DNA from: Hymenobacter taeanensis | GTDB taxonomy: Bacteria; Bacteroidota; Bacteroidia; Cytophagales; Hymenobacteraceae | Length of the DNA: 64,000 bases | Assembly: GCF_013137895.1 (NCBI RefSeq) | Contig: NZ_CP053538.1 | Coordinates: forward strand, 4,619,001 to 4,683,000 | Reading direction: 5' to 3' | In this document: piece by piece, positions 46,860-55,875 of the stretch | Layout: each line of letters opens with the position of its first letter | Position numbering within the stretch: the stretch's first letter is position 1 | Notes under the pieces: model-generated | What the model was told of the DNA's origin: nothing | Seen by the model: only the letters and a program-made list of their open reading frames with translations | Database searches by the model: none | Made by a program: the position numbers and the translations under genes

Positions 46860-48242
46860 ATGCTCATTCGCAACAAGCTGATTCTGCGCTTCACCCTGCT
46901 GGTGGTAGGCATTCAGCTGTGCTTTTCTATCTTCATTTACTACTTCCAGGCCAGCAACCGGGAGCAGCGTTTCGTGAACCGCCTGGCTGGCAAAGCGGCC
47001 ATGACCGCGCGCGTTCTGCTGCACCGAGACAGCATCAATGATGAGCTGCTGCGCACCTTGCACCGGCGTGATTTGTTTACCGTACCGGGCGAGCAAATAA
47101 GCATTTATGGCCCTGGTCACCACTTGCTTTATACTAGCGCCGATGGCCTGAGCCAAAAGCTCAACTCCTTCTATCTGCCGCGCATTAAGCCTAGCCGGCC
47201 GGTGCAGTTCCGGGATGGGCAGCTGGAAACTATTGGCCTGTACTATGAGCGCAATGGCCGGCCTTACTGGATATTCGCCGCCGGCCACGATGACTTTGGG
47301 CACCGCCAGATGGTGAGGCTATGGCTGATTTTACTGGCGGCCAATCTGGGGGCGCTGGTGCTGATTATTCTGGCGGGCTGGTACTTCGCGGATGAGTCAC
47401 TGAAACCAATTTCGCGCATTATTGCACAGGTAGAGCGCATTACGGCAACGCAGCTGAGCACCCGGGTTGATGAAGGCAATGGCACCGACGAAATAGCCCA
47501 GCTGGCCCGCACCTTCAACCATATGCTGGGTGGAGTAGAGCAGGCCTTTGAGTCGCAGAAAAGCTTTCTGAGCAATGCTTCCCATGAGTTACGCACGCCC
47601 TTGGCGTCAGTGCTGGGCACCCTGGAAACGTCCTACGCCTACGATACCGATCTGGCCGAAGCCAAGCACAGCATTGGCTCGGCCACGGAAGAAATCAAGA
47701 AGCTGATTGAGCTGACCAACGGGCTGCTGAGCTTAGCCAAAGTTACGGATGCCTCGTTTCGCCGCGACCTGGTGCGCCTTGATGAGTGCCTGGCCCAGGC
47801 CATTGCCTCCTGCGAAAAGCGCCACCCCGGCCGAAGCATAAAGCAGCAGTTTGGCCAGCTCCCTCCCGAGGTGGAGGATATGTTTATGGTGCGCGGCAAT
47901 GAGCAGCTGCTCACCACTGCCCTGCTTAACCTGCTCGATAATGCCTGTAAATATTCGCAGGATGGGGTGCAGGCGTTGCTCAGCTACCCCTCCACCGACG
48001 CCATCGAAGTCAAGATTACGGACACCGGCATTGGTATGGAGCCTCATGAGCTAGCCCGCATTTATGAGCCCTTATACCGCGCTGGCACCAACACTACCGC
48101 CCCCGGCTATGGCATAGGCCTACCCATGACGCGCAAAATTGTGCTGCTGCATGGTGGCCAGATTCAGCTTACCTCAGTGGTTGGGAAGGGTACCACGGCC
48201 AGCGTTAAGCTCCCCGCCGCTACCGCTGGGCCCGGTCTCTAA
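46860..48242 (+). CDS. HAMP-containing sensor histidine kinase
   Basis: A 460-residue inner-membrane kinase, partner of the preceding regulator. ATG 46860 (MLIRNKLILRF) is chosen; a longer in-frame reading lacks features. Helix 1 spans about 10-29, a periplasmic sensor of about 120 residues follows (LYTSADG, DGQLETIGLYY segments), then helix 2 (about 153-176), HAMP (177-230) and the dimerisation domain with His242 in SHELRTP. The ATPase domain has N (NLLDNACKYS), G1 (DTGIGM) and G2 (GYGIGLP) boxes. The layout is like CusS-type kinases; the signal is not known. The TAA stop coincides with the first half-site of the downstream repeat array. Confidence 0.93.
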   Translation: MLIRNKLILRFTLLVVGIQLCFSIFIYYFQASNREQRFVNRLAGKAAMTARVLLHRDSINDELLRTLHRRDLFTVPGEQISIYGPGHHLLYTSADGLSQKLNSFYLPRIKPSRPVQFRDGQLETIGLYYERNGRPYWIFAAGHDDFGHRQMVRLWLILLAANLGALVLIILAGWYFADESLKPISRIIAQVERITATQLSTRVDEGNGTDEIAQLARTFNHMLGGVEQAFESQKSFLSNASHELRTPLASVLGTLETSYAYDTDLAEAKHSIGSATEEIKKLIELTNGLLSLAKVTDASFRRDLVRLDECLAQAIASCEKRHPGRSIKQQFGQLPPEVEDMFMVRGNEQLLTTALLNLLDNACKYSQDGVQALLSYPSTDAIEVKITDTGIGMEPHELARIYEPLYRAGTNTTAPGYGIGLPMTRKIVLLHGGQIQLTSVVGKGTTASVKLPAATAGPGL

Positions 48243-48293
48243 CTTTTTCTAATCTTCTTCTCATATCGTTTTAATGTTGTGGGGCAAGTTTTG
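48240..48293 (+). promoter_or_regulatory. Phased direct-repeat promoter, copy 1 (degenerate)
   Basis: Half-sites TAACT (48240), TAATC (48250), TCATA (48261) and TAATG (48272) are spaced 10, 11 and 11 bp. A TTTG follows whose G (48293) is 17 bp after the end of the last half-site. The geometry equals that of the two better copies at 48642 and 51253, but only one half-site is a perfect TAATG. Confidence 0.45.
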
Positions 48294-48297
48294 CGCC

Positions 48298-48570
48298 ATG
48301 GCTGGACTTCCCCTAACTTCTTCCGCCTCCCGCAACAGGCTCCTGGTATGGCTTCTGCTGGGTACTCTGTTGCTGTCAACGGGGCTCAACCTGTATTTGC
48401 TTTTCCAGAACCCCGAATACCCCGAGGATTATGCCCTTGATGCTCCACTGCTCGAAACAATGGCTGAGGTAGAGTTGCAGCAAACGCGCCGGGCGCTGGC
48501 AGAGTGCCAGGCGGGCTACTCCTTCACGCCCGATAGCCTGGCGCATGCTTCGGCTCCGAAAGGGCAATAG
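48298..48570 (+). CDS. Small single-span membrane protein of unknown function
   Basis: A protein of 90 residues if started at ATG 48298 (MAGLPLTSSASRNR), or 98 residues from ATG 48274. It has one hydrophobic helix (about residues 15-37; LLVWLLLGTLLLSTGLNLYLLF) followed by a polar tail with a single Cys in LAECQAG. I do not recognise a family. It lies 31-55 bp after the kinase gene, and the 48274 start would fall inside the regulatory half-site, so 48298 is preferred. With the -7 TTTG ending at 48293 the message could be leaderless. It could modulate the kinase or the pump, but that is speculation. Confidence 0.6.
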   Translation: MAGLPLTSSASRNRLLVWLLLGTLLLSTGLNLYLLFQNPEYPEDYALDAPLLETMAEVELQQTRRALAECQAGYSFTPDSLAHASAPKGQ

Positions 48571-48641
48571 TCATTCACCTGTTAAGCGGGTACACCTGAG
48601 GTTTAAAACGGTAAAGAGTGTAGGCTAGCTGCCCCATTTTT

Positions 48642-48695
48642 TAATGTTTTCTAATGTAAGATTAATGCTCTCCTAATGTGCGGGCCTGTCTTTTG
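48642..48695 (+). promoter_or_regulatory. Phased TAATG direct-repeat promoter of cysteine-rich gene
   Basis: Perfect TAATG half-sites at 48642, 48652, 48663 and 48674 (spacing 10, 11, 11). TTTG follows, with G at 48695, 17 bp after the last half-site. Head-to-tail repeats of one helical turn are the usual target of OmpR/PhoB-type activators, and this places the protein next to the -33 region. The start codon at 48800 implies a leader of about 100 bases. Confidence 0.75.
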
Positions 48696-48799
48696 GCGCT
48701 TTTCCCACCAAGCGCTGCAAGGCGGGCCCGTTGCATTTTAAGCGCAGAGCTCTGCGCTCTGCCTGCGGCAAGCGCGTTCTTTTTCTTACTTCCTTTCCC

Positions 48800-49135
48800 A
48801 TGCTCCCCCGCCAACAACACGTTTTAGATGCACTTAATTCTTGCCTCATTGCCTGCGAACATCTGGCTCTTACTGGCCTAGAGTTGCCAGAACTGCACCG
48901 AGGCGTGCGCCTAAGCCGCGACTGTGCCGACCTCTGCCGCCTTACCGCCACCTTTGTTATGCGCCAGGCAGAGCATACTGTGCACATCCTGCGCGAGTGC
49001 GCTGAGTTGTGCCGCTCCTGCGCCGATGAATGCACTCAGTTTTCCAATGAGGCTGCTCGCACGTGCACTGAAACCTGCCGCCGGGCCGAAGATGCCTGCC
49101 GCACTGCTTTCATAACGCCCACGTTTGCGCCCTAG
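48800..49135 (+). CDS. Cysteine-rich four-helix bundle protein (Csp/DUF326-like copper storage)
   Basis: A 111-residue cytoplasmic protein without signal peptide, starting at ATG 48800 (MLPRQQHVLDALNSC). It contains 11 cysteines, mostly as CxxxC on predicted helices: Cys15/19, 42/46, 67/71/74/78, 89/93 and 100. It also has histidines at 7, 21, 33, 59 and 62. The layout matches four-helix-bundle copper-binding proteins (PF03860/DUF326), whose Csp members store many Cu(I) ions inside the bundle. It follows a TAATG-repeat promoter shared with the RND pump, so metal or redox stress probably induces it. Copper binding is inferred from family. Confidence 0.85.
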   Translation: MLPRQQHVLDALNSCLIACEHLALTGLELPELHRGVRLSRDCADLCRLTATFVMRQAEHTVHILRECAELCRSCADECTQFSNEAARTCTETCRRAEDACRTAFITPTFAP

Positions 49136-49278
49136 GCCTATCGGCTATCAGGCACTAGCGCAAGCGGCAACCGCCAGAAACAACAACCGCACTTTTCCAG
49201 CCATTCAGCCCATCGGCTGTCCAGCTGGAAAAGTGAGGTTGCTCTGGGGCCTGGCATCCGCTGCTTCGTGGTGGCTTA

Positions 49279-50688
49279 CTACTCCAGGTCGGGGTTGGCT
49301 ACGGGGTGGGGTACTGGGCGGTTTGGCACAGGCTGAGCCAATGCTTCGCGCAGGAAACCGGTTTTTAGGTGTTCATAAAAGGAATGCGGATCAATAAGCG
49401 AAGCCACTGCCTGAGCCATCATGCCACTGAGTAGCAGCTGGAAGATAGCTGAGTGGCGGTCCGTCATTTCCAGAACCAGAATGGCCGCCGTGAACGGGGA
49501 GCGTACTACCCCGGTCAGGAAGCTTACCATGCTCACCAGAATCAGTAGGTTGCGGTCTTCCAGAGGCACCTGGCCCAGGCGGCACAACGCATCACCGAGC
49601 ACGGCACCGGCACTCAGGGAGGTAGCAAAAATACCGCCCGCACCACCACTGCTGTAGCTCAGGGCCATACCGGCAAATCGCACCGGAAAAAGGTACCACG
49701 GCGTTTGACCATCGTTTTGAAACAAAAGGCGGTTGATAATAGGCTTACCCGTGCCCACCCCCTCCTGGCCTACGGCGTAGGCCAGTGCTGCCAGCAGCAG
49801 GCCGCACCCCACTACCCACGCCGCCTGCTGGAGTCTGGTAGCGTAGCGGCGCCGGTAGGCATTAATCCAGAGCAGAGTTTTGGCAAAGGCGGCTCCCGCC
49901 AGGCCACATAACACCGCCACCAATGCCACGGTAGCCAAAAACCATCCTGCATGTGCCGTCACCTTCGGAAACCCGAGGTACAGGTAAGACCCCAGCAACG
50001 TTTGCGCCGTGAGGCCCGCCACAATAACTGCCGAAAATACCGCCATCCGGAAGCGGGCCATGTGCATCTGAGTCAGTTCCTCCACCACAAACACAATCCC
50101 TCCCAGCGGCGTGTTAAAGGCGGCAGCTAGTCCGGCCGCGCCCCCGGTCACGAGGGCAATTTGCCGGGAGAGCTGGGGCCAGCCAGCGGGTTGCAAGCGG
50201 TTTATAGCCCGAAAGATGGCGGCTGATATTTGAATGGTAGGCCCCTCGCGCCCAATTACGCCGCCTCCCAGCAGCAGGGCTACGCTGCTCAACAGCTTTA
50301 CAATGGCCACCCGCAAGCTCAGCAGGTACCCCGTCCGGTGGTGTTGCGAGGGTTTGGAGAGCTCAATGCCCGCCATGAGTTGCGGGATACCACTTCCGCG
50401 GGCAGCCGGCGCCCAGCGCTGCACCAGCCCCCACGACACCAGAAAAGCCAGCGGCGTGAGCGCAAACGCCAGCAGTGGCTGCCGTTGCAGCCACCCAAAG
50501 CTCACGGCCTCTGCCCACACAAACACCTTCTCGTACCCCACCGCCACAACGCCCACAATAATGGAGGCGAACCAAAACGGAAAGCTTTGGAGAATAAGCC
50601 GTCTGACGCGGTCGGTGTAAAGTTGCTGGAGGATATGTGTATCAAACCATGATAGAGCTTTGGCGTAGCGCGAACTGGATGCAGGCAT
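49279..50688 (-). CDS. ClC-family chloride channel/antiporter
   Basis: A 469-residue integral membrane protein. The selectivity-filter motifs are present: GSGIPQLMAG (helix D region), GREGPTIQIS with the gating Glu, and the later SSGGAGGIFATSLSAGAVLG segment; a conserved filter Tyr is not placed with confidence. Length fits a bacterial ClC without CBS domains. It may exchange chloride or fluoride for protons. The start at 50688 (MPASSSRYAKALSWFD) is straightforward. The gene is on the minus strand, convergent with the Csp-like gene; whether it belongs to the stress regulon is uncertain, as no TAATG array precedes it. Confidence 0.92.
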   Translation of the reverse strand: MPASSSRYAKALSWFDTHILQQLYTDRVRRLILQSFPFWFASIIVGVVAVGYEKVFVWAEAVSFGWLQRQPLLAFALTPLAFLVSWGLVQRWAPAARGSGIPQLMAGIELSKPSQHHRTGYLLSLRVAIVKLLSSVALLLGGGVIGREGPTIQISAAIFRAINRLQPAGWPQLSRQIALVTGGAAGLAAAFNTPLGGIVFVVEELTQMHMARFRMAVFSAVIVAGLTAQTLLGSYLYLGFPKVTAHAGWFLATVALVAVLCGLAGAAFAKTLLWINAYRRRYATRLQQAAWVVGCGLLLAALAYAVGQEGVGTGKPIINRLLFQNDGQTPWYLFPVRFAGMALSYSSGGAGGIFATSLSAGAVLGDALCRLGQVPLEDRNLLILVSMVSFLTGVVRSPFTAAILVLEMTDRHSAIFQLLLSGMMAQAVASLIDPHSFYEHLKTGFLREALAQPVPNRPVPHPVANPDLE

Positions 50689-51252
50689 GCACGAGGGGAT
50701 AAAAATGAAGCTACTACCACCAGGGCAGTACGGTCAGGTAGCAGAACGGGTGGGTGCTAAGAAGGATACAACTATGGGAAACCGCTGGAGAGGGCCAAGC
50801 TACGGGGGCTGTCATAAACGACACATGAAGCAAGAGCTGTTTGTACCAGGTATGCGCGGCCCCGCGCTCAGCGGCCAGGCTCAGAGAATGCGGCTTTCCT
50901 GTTGTTACAACTGCGCAAAACATGAAAACGTTGTTATCCACTCAAAACTGCGCCCGTGCGCAGCAGTGGTGGCAGAGGGTGAGGCGTGTGCCCTTCCCGG
51001 CGAAGGCTGCCCGAAAACAAGCCATGTGCTTTGGGCGTACGTACCGCACAAAAGCAGGAGGCCATTGCACACCGGAACAGCAATGAGGCTTGTGTGGTCA
51101 GGGGGCTGGCTTCCTACACCTGGGCTGGCAATGAGGAGCAAAACTACTTTATAGCTCACTAGTTAGCACTATCAGGCGGGGGGCAATTGCCTCAACTGGC
51201 TTAATTGCCTCAGCCTGACAAACCCTTTCCAGACGGCATGAAAGGCCTTTTC
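50689..51252. other. Gene-free stretch upstream of the efflux operon
   Basis: About 560 bp between the ClC start and the efflux promoter. Several open frames here have no recognisable protein features and compete on both strands, so I list none. A 10-bp direct repeat AATTGCCTCA occurs at 51185-51194 and 51203-51212 (18-bp period) just upstream of the TAATG array. Nothing else structured is seen. Confidence 0.5.
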
Positions 51253-51306
51253 TAATGTCTTTTAATGTTGTTCTAATTCTACGCTAATGTTTGGCGTAGA
51301 GCTTTG
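51253..51306 (+). promoter_or_regulatory. Phased TAATG direct-repeat promoter of RND efflux operon
   Basis: Half-sites TAATG (51253), TAATG (51263), TAATT (51274) and TAATG (51285), again spaced 10, 11 and 11 bp. The TTTG ends at 51306, 17 bp after the last half-site. The start codon at 51349 gives a leader of roughly 40 bases. The same geometry as at 48642 strongly suggests one regulator. Confidence 0.75.
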
Positions 51307-51348
51307 CATCATCCTGCACTACTTCCGTGCGCCTTGTTTCTACCTTTT

Positions 51349-52512
51349 ATGCAACCTCTCCGCTCACTCCGATACAGTTTACTTACCTGGATTCTTCCTT
51401 CTATGCTAGGCCTGGGCCTTTCTGGCTGCGGGACTGACACGCAGGCCAACACAGCCACTTTGGCCAAGGATGCGCCGCCTACTTTGCCGGTAACGCAGCT
51501 AAACGCCCGCGACACAATTCTGAGCCATGATTATGTAGCCGATATACAGGCCGTGCGCAACGTGGAAATTCGGGCGCGGCTGGAAGGCTTTCTGGAGCAG
51601 ATCTACGTGGATGAGGGCCAGACAGTACGCAAGGGTCAGCCGCTGTTCCGCATCAACGATACCGAGTATAAGAGCCGGCTCACGAAGGCTCAGGCCGAGC
51701 TAAGTAGTGCTCAGTCGGCGGTTAGGGTAGCCAAGCTGCAGGTAGAGCGCGTCAAGCTGCTCACGGATAAGAATATCATTTCCAAAACGGAGCTGGAAGT
51801 GGCCCGGGCCAAGTATGAAGCGGCCCAAGCAATGGTGCAGCAGGCGCGCACGGCCGTAGCCAACGCCTCTCTGCATCTCTCCTACACGCTGGTGCGTGCC
51901 CCGTTTGATGGCGTTATAAACCGCATTCCGCTTAAAATGGGGAGTGTGATTGAAGATGGCACCCTGCTTACTACAGTGTCAGATATTCACGCCATGTTCG
52001 CGTACTTCAACGTGTCGGAGGCGGAGTATCTCGAGTATGTAAAGAAGAGCGGTCAGGACTCAGCCCGCAGCACCAACGAGGTTCGGTTGCTGCTTGCCGA
52101 TGGCTCTACCTACCCCGTAAAAGGCAAAGTAGAAACCGTGGAGAGCCAGTTCCAGGCTAACACTGGCTCCATCGCCTTCCGGGCCCGCTTCGACAACCCC
52201 AAGAAGCTGTTGCGCCACGGCGCCTCGGGCCGTGTGCGCCTGAGCAGCACCGTAGAAGACGCCGTGCTGGTACCCCAGAAGTCGGTGTTTGAAGTGCAGG
52301 ACAAAAACTACGTGTACATGGTAGATGCGGCTGGTAAGGTCAAGCAACATCCCTTTCAGCCCCAAACTCGCCTCTCCGATTTCTACGTGGTGAAAACGGG
52401 CCTTAAGAGCGGCGACAAAGTAGTGTACGAAGGTGTGCAGGAACTGCGCGACGGGGCCAGCATCACACCTAAATACGTGAAGATGGACGACCTAATCAAC
52501 GAAGCGAGATAA
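51349..52512 (+). CDS. RND efflux periplasmic adaptor (membrane fusion protein)
   Basis: A 387-residue lipoprotein linking the RND permease to the outer-membrane channel. ATG 51349 gives a lipobox LGLSGC with Cys27. The layout is biotinyl-lipoyl half (RLEGFLEQIYVDEGQTVRKGQPLF), an alpha hairpin coiled coil (about 90-165; SRLTKAQAELSSAQSAV...), the second lipoyl half (LVRAPFDGVINRI), a beta-barrel domain and a membrane-proximal domain. It is of the AcrA/MexA type. It is first in the three-gene operon and lies directly behind the TAATG-array promoter. The permease follows after 109 bp. Confidence 0.94.
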   Translation: MQPLRSLRYSLLTWILPSMLGLGLSGCGTDTQANTATLAKDAPPTLPVTQLNARDTILSHDYVADIQAVRNVEIRARLEGFLEQIYVDEGQTVRKGQPLFRINDTEYKSRLTKAQAELSSAQSAVRVAKLQVERVKLLTDKNIISKTELEVARAKYEAAQAMVQQARTAVANASLHLSYTLVRAPFDGVINRIPLKMGSVIEDGTLLTTVSDIHAMFAYFNVSEAEYLEYVKKSGQDSARSTNEVRLLLADGSTYPVKGKVETVESQFQANTGSIAFRARFDNPKKLLRHGASGRVRLSSTVEDAVLVPQKSVFEVQDKNYVYMVDAAGKVKQHPFQPQTRLSDFYVVKTGLKSGDKVVYEGVQELRDGASITPKYVKMDDLINEAR

Positions 52513-52621
52513 GCCCCCGCGGCTTACCCAGCGCCAGGCGCCGCTCCTTGGTTGAGCGGCCAGGCCTGGCCTCTGCTTTACCTCAGTACCGTCCCCTCTC
52601 GCTCTAGAACACCCGCCTCCT

Positions 52622-55600
52622 ATGTTTGCACTCTTCATTCGCCGACCGGTTCTCTCGCTGGTTATATCTCTGTTTATCACGTTTCTGGGTGGCCTAGCGC
52701 TGTTTTCGCTGCCCATTACGCAGTTCCCCGACATTGTGCCCCCCTCCGTAACCGTTACGGCCCGCTACACCGGCGCCAACGCCGAGGTGTGTGCTAAAGC
52801 CGTGGCCACGCCGCTGGAGCGCGCCATTAACGGGGTGCCGGGCATGACCTACATCTCGTCGGTGAGCAGCAACAGCGGCATCACGCTTATCACGGTGTTC
52901 TTTCAGGTGGGTACCGACCCCGACCTGGCGGCCGTGAACGTGCAGAACCGCGTGCAAACAGTAATTGATGAGCTGCCCGAGGAAGTAATTAAGGCCGGTG
53001 TAAGCACCGAGAAAGAGGTAAACAGTATGCTGCTGTACCTCAACGTGATGAGCGAAGACCCCAAGGTGAACGAGAAGTTCATTTACAACTTCGCCGACAT
53101 TAACGTCCTGCAGGAGCTCAAACGCATTGACGGTGTGGGCTTCGCCGAAATCATGGGCCAGCGCGAGTACTCCATGCGCGTGTGGCTGCACCCCGACCGC
53201 ATGGTGGCCTACAACGTGTCGGCTGATGAGGTTGTGGAGGCCATCAGGGCCCAGAACGTGGAAGCGGCACCGGGTAAGTCGGGGGAAAGCTCGGGCCAGG
53301 ATGCGCAGATGCTGCAGTACGTGCTGCGCTACACCGGTAAAATGTTTGAGCCCAAGCAGTACGAGGACATTGTGCTGCGTGCCAACCCCGATGGCTCCGT
53401 GCTGCGCCTCAAAGACGTGGCCCAGGTGAAGTTTGACGTGCTCAGCTACGGTATGGTCTCTAAGATAGACGGTAAGCCCTCGGCGGCCATCATGCTCAAG
53501 CAGCGCCCCGGTTCTAATGCCTCCGATGTTATTAAGAACGTGAAAGAGCGCATGGCCGAGCTGAAAGGAACTTCCTTCCCGCCCGGCATGACCTACAATG
53601 TGGCCTACGACGTGTCGCGCTTCCTTGATGCCTCCATTCATGAAGTACTGCGGACGCTAGTGGAAGCCTTCTTACTGGTATTTGTGGTAGTGTACTTGTT
53701 CCTGCAAGACTGGCGCTCCACGCTCATTCCGGCCCTGGCCGTGCCGGTTGCGCTGGTGGGCACGCTGTTTTTCATGCAACTGCTGGGCTTCTCCATTAAC
53801 CTGCTCACGCTGTTTGCGCTGGTGCTGGCCATTGGTATTGTGGTAGATAACGCCATTGTGGTGGTAGAAGCCGTGCACGCCAAAATGCACGAGAAGCACC
53901 TTTCCGCCATGGATGCTACCCTGGAAGCCATGGGCGAGATTGGCGGCGCTATTGTGGCCATTACCCTGGTGATGTCGGCGGTGTTTGTACCGGTGTCGTT
54001 CATGGATGGCCCGGTGGGCGTATTCTACCGACAGTTTTCGCTTACGCTGGCTATTTCCATTGTTATTTCTGGGGTAAACGCTCTTACCCTCACGCCGGCC
54101 TTATGCGCCTTAATGCTGAAGCCCACCCACGCCATTGAGGGCGATACGCCGGATGCGGCTAACCGCAAGCTCGGCCTGCTTGATAGGTTTTTTGCCGCTT
54201 TCAACCGCCGCTATGAGTCACTGGCCACGGGTTACCAGCGCCTGGTGCGCACAATAGCCAGCCGGCGTATGATTACGGTGGCCCTGCTGATTGGCTTCTG
54301 CCTGGCCACCTGGGGCGTTAACTCCATCCTGCCCTCGGGCTTTATCCCGACGGAAGATCAGGGCATGATTTACGTGAACGTGACCACGCCCCCCGGCGCC
54401 ACCGTGGAGCGTACCGAGAAGGTGCTCGACCAGATCCAGAAGGCTGCGGCCAAGCTGGGCCCGGTAGAATCGGTGTCGACGCTGGCGGGCTACAGCCTCA
54501 TGAACGAAGTAGCTGGCGCCTCTTACGGCATGGGCATGATCAACCTGAAGGCCTGGGACGACCGCAAGCAATCAGTAAACGAGTTGATTTCCGTCCTCAA
54601 CAAACAAACTGAAAGTATCACCGACGCTGATATTCAGTTCTTTGCTCCGCCCACGGTGCCCGGCTTCGGCAACTCCGGCGGCTTTGAGCTGCGCCTGCTC
54701 GACCGCACCGGTCGCGGCGACCTGCAGCAGACGGCTAAAGTTTCAAATGAATTCATTGCGGCCCTTACCAAAACACCCGTGGTAGGCTCCGCCTTCACCG
54801 GCTTCGACGCTAGCTTTCCGCAGTACCTGATTCACGTAGACCAGGACCAGGCCGCCAAAAAAGGCGTGACCGTTGATCAGGCGATGAGCACCCTGCAAAC
54901 GCTGATGGGCTCTTACTACGCCTCCAACTTCATCCGCTTCGGGCAGATGTATAAGGTGATGGTACAAGCGGCCCCCGGCTACCGCACCCAGCCCGAGGAC
55001 GTGCTGAAAATGTACGTAAAAAACAACCGCAACGAGATGGTGCCCTACTCCTCGTTTGTGCGCTTGGAGCGCGTGTACGGGCCTGAGCAGCTCACCCGCT
55101 ACAACATGTACACCTCGGCCATGCTTAATGGCGATGCCGCCGCCGGCTACTCCTCCGGGGATGTAATCAAAACCATTGAGGAGGTAGCCGCCAAAGAGCT
55201 ACCCCGCGGCTACACCTACGAGTGGAGTGGCATGACCCGCGAGCAAATCCTGAGTGGTAACCAGGCCATTTATGTGTTTGCGGTGGTGCTCCTGTTCGTG
55301 TACTTGCTGCTGGCTGCGCAGTATGAAAGCTTTTTGCTGCCACTGCCAGTAATTCTGAGCCTGCCCACCGGTATTTTCGGAGCCTTCCTGTTCCTGAAGC
55401 TGCTAGGCCTAGAGAACAACATCTACGCTCAGGTTTCACTGGTCATGCTGATCGGTTTGCTAGGCAAAAACGCCATTCTGATTATTGAATTTGCGGTTTT
55501 GAAGCGCAAAGAAGGCCTTTCGGCATTGGAGGCGGCCGTGCAAGGTGGTTACTCCCGCCTGCGTCCAATTCTGATGACCTCCTTCGCCTTTATTGCTGGC

Positions 55601-55813
55601 CTCATTCCGCTCACCATTGCCGACGGCGCGGGCGCCTTGGGTAACCGTTCTATTGGTACCGCAGCAGCCGGCGGCATGTTCATTGGCACCCTGTTTGGCG
55701 TCATTCTGATTCCGGGCCTGTACGTGCTGGTATCTGGACGCGGTAAAGCCAACAAGAAACAGCCAGTAACGGAGCCTGAAAGCACCCTCGAACCTGCCCA
55801 CGCCACGGCCTAG
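52622..55813 (+). CDS. RND efflux permease, HAE1 (AcrB-like) family
   Basis: A 1063-residue inner-membrane proton/drug antiporter with twelve helices and two large periplasmic loops. The N-terminus FIRRPVLSLVISLFITFLGG and PITQFPDIVPPSVTVTARYTGA is typical of the hydrophobe/amphiphile (HAE1) class, not the heavy-metal (CusA) class. Conserved TM4 residues occur in ALVLAIGIVVDNAIVVVE, and the TM10-11 region has LLGKNAILIIEFA. It would expel toxic organic compounds from the periplasm. It lies between adaptor and outer-membrane factor, 62 bp before the latter. Confidence 0.95.
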   Translation: MFALFIRRPVLSLVISLFITFLGGLALFSLPITQFPDIVPPSVTVTARYTGANAEVCAKAVATPLERAINGVPGMTYISSVSSNSGITLITVFFQVGTDPDLAAVNVQNRVQTVIDELPEEVIKAGVSTEKEVNSMLLYLNVMSEDPKVNEKFIYNFADINVLQELKRIDGVGFAEIMGQREYSMRVWLHPDRMVAYNVSADEVVEAIRAQNVEAAPGKSGESSGQDAQMLQYVLRYTGKMFEPKQYEDIVLRANPDGSVLRLKDVAQVKFDVLSYGMVSKIDGKPSAAIMLKQRPGSNASDVIKNVKERMAELKGTSFPPGMTYNVAYDVSRFLDASIHEVLRTLVEAFLLVFVVVYLFLQDWRSTLIPALAVPVALVGTLFFMQLLGFSINLLTLFALVLAIGIVVDNAIVVVEAVHAKMHEKHLSAMDATLEAMGEIGGAIVAITLVMSAVFVPVSFMDGPVGVFYRQFSLTLAISIVISGVNALTLTPALCALMLKPTHAIEGDTPDAANRKLGLLDRFFAAFNRRYESLATGYQRLVRTIASRRMITVALLIGFCLATWGVNSILPSGFIPTEDQGMIYVNVTTPPGATVERTEKVLDQIQKAAAKLGPVESVSTLAGYSLMNEVAGASYGMGMINLKAWDDRKQSVNELISVLNKQTESITDADIQFFAPPTVPGFGNSGGFELRLLDRTGRGDLQQTAKVSNEFIAALTKTPVVGSAFTGFDASFPQYLIHVDQDQAAKKGVTVDQAMSTLQTLMGSYYASNFIRFGQMYKVMVQAAPGYRTQPEDVLKMYVKNNRNEMVPYSSFVRLERVYGPEQLTRYNMYTSAMLNGDAAAGYSSGDVIKTIEEVAAKELPRGYTYEWSGMTREQILSGNQAIYVFAVVLLFVYLLLAAQYESFLLPLPVILSLPTGIFGAFLFLKLLGLENNIYAQVSLVMLIGLLGKNAILIIEFAVLKRKEGLSALEAAVQGGYSRLRPILMTSFAFIAGLIPLTIADGAGALGNRSIGTAAAGGMFIGTLFGVILIPGLYVLVSGRGKANKKQPVTEPESTLEPAHATA

Positions 55814-55875
55814 GGCCTCACCCCGGCTTCGCCGGCCACCATCTGCAGCTTATTAGCTCTAGCCTCGCTAGCCCC

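Noticed and set aside
50687..51154. A 155-codon open frame upstream of the efflux operon
   Set aside because: Its composition is irregular, there is no domain or signal sequence, and open frames on both strands overlap it. A shorter frame starting MKTLLSTQNC is equally unsupported.
52694..53641. A 315-codon open frame on the minus strand
   Set aside because: It is antisense to the RND permease, His/Val-rich without motifs, and a typical shadow of a GC-rich gene.
52622..55813. Heavy-metal (CusA-type) RND identity, suggested by the Csp-like gene nearby
   Set aside because: The N-terminal and helix motifs are those of the HAE1 drug-efflux class, and no methionine-rich metal path was noticed.
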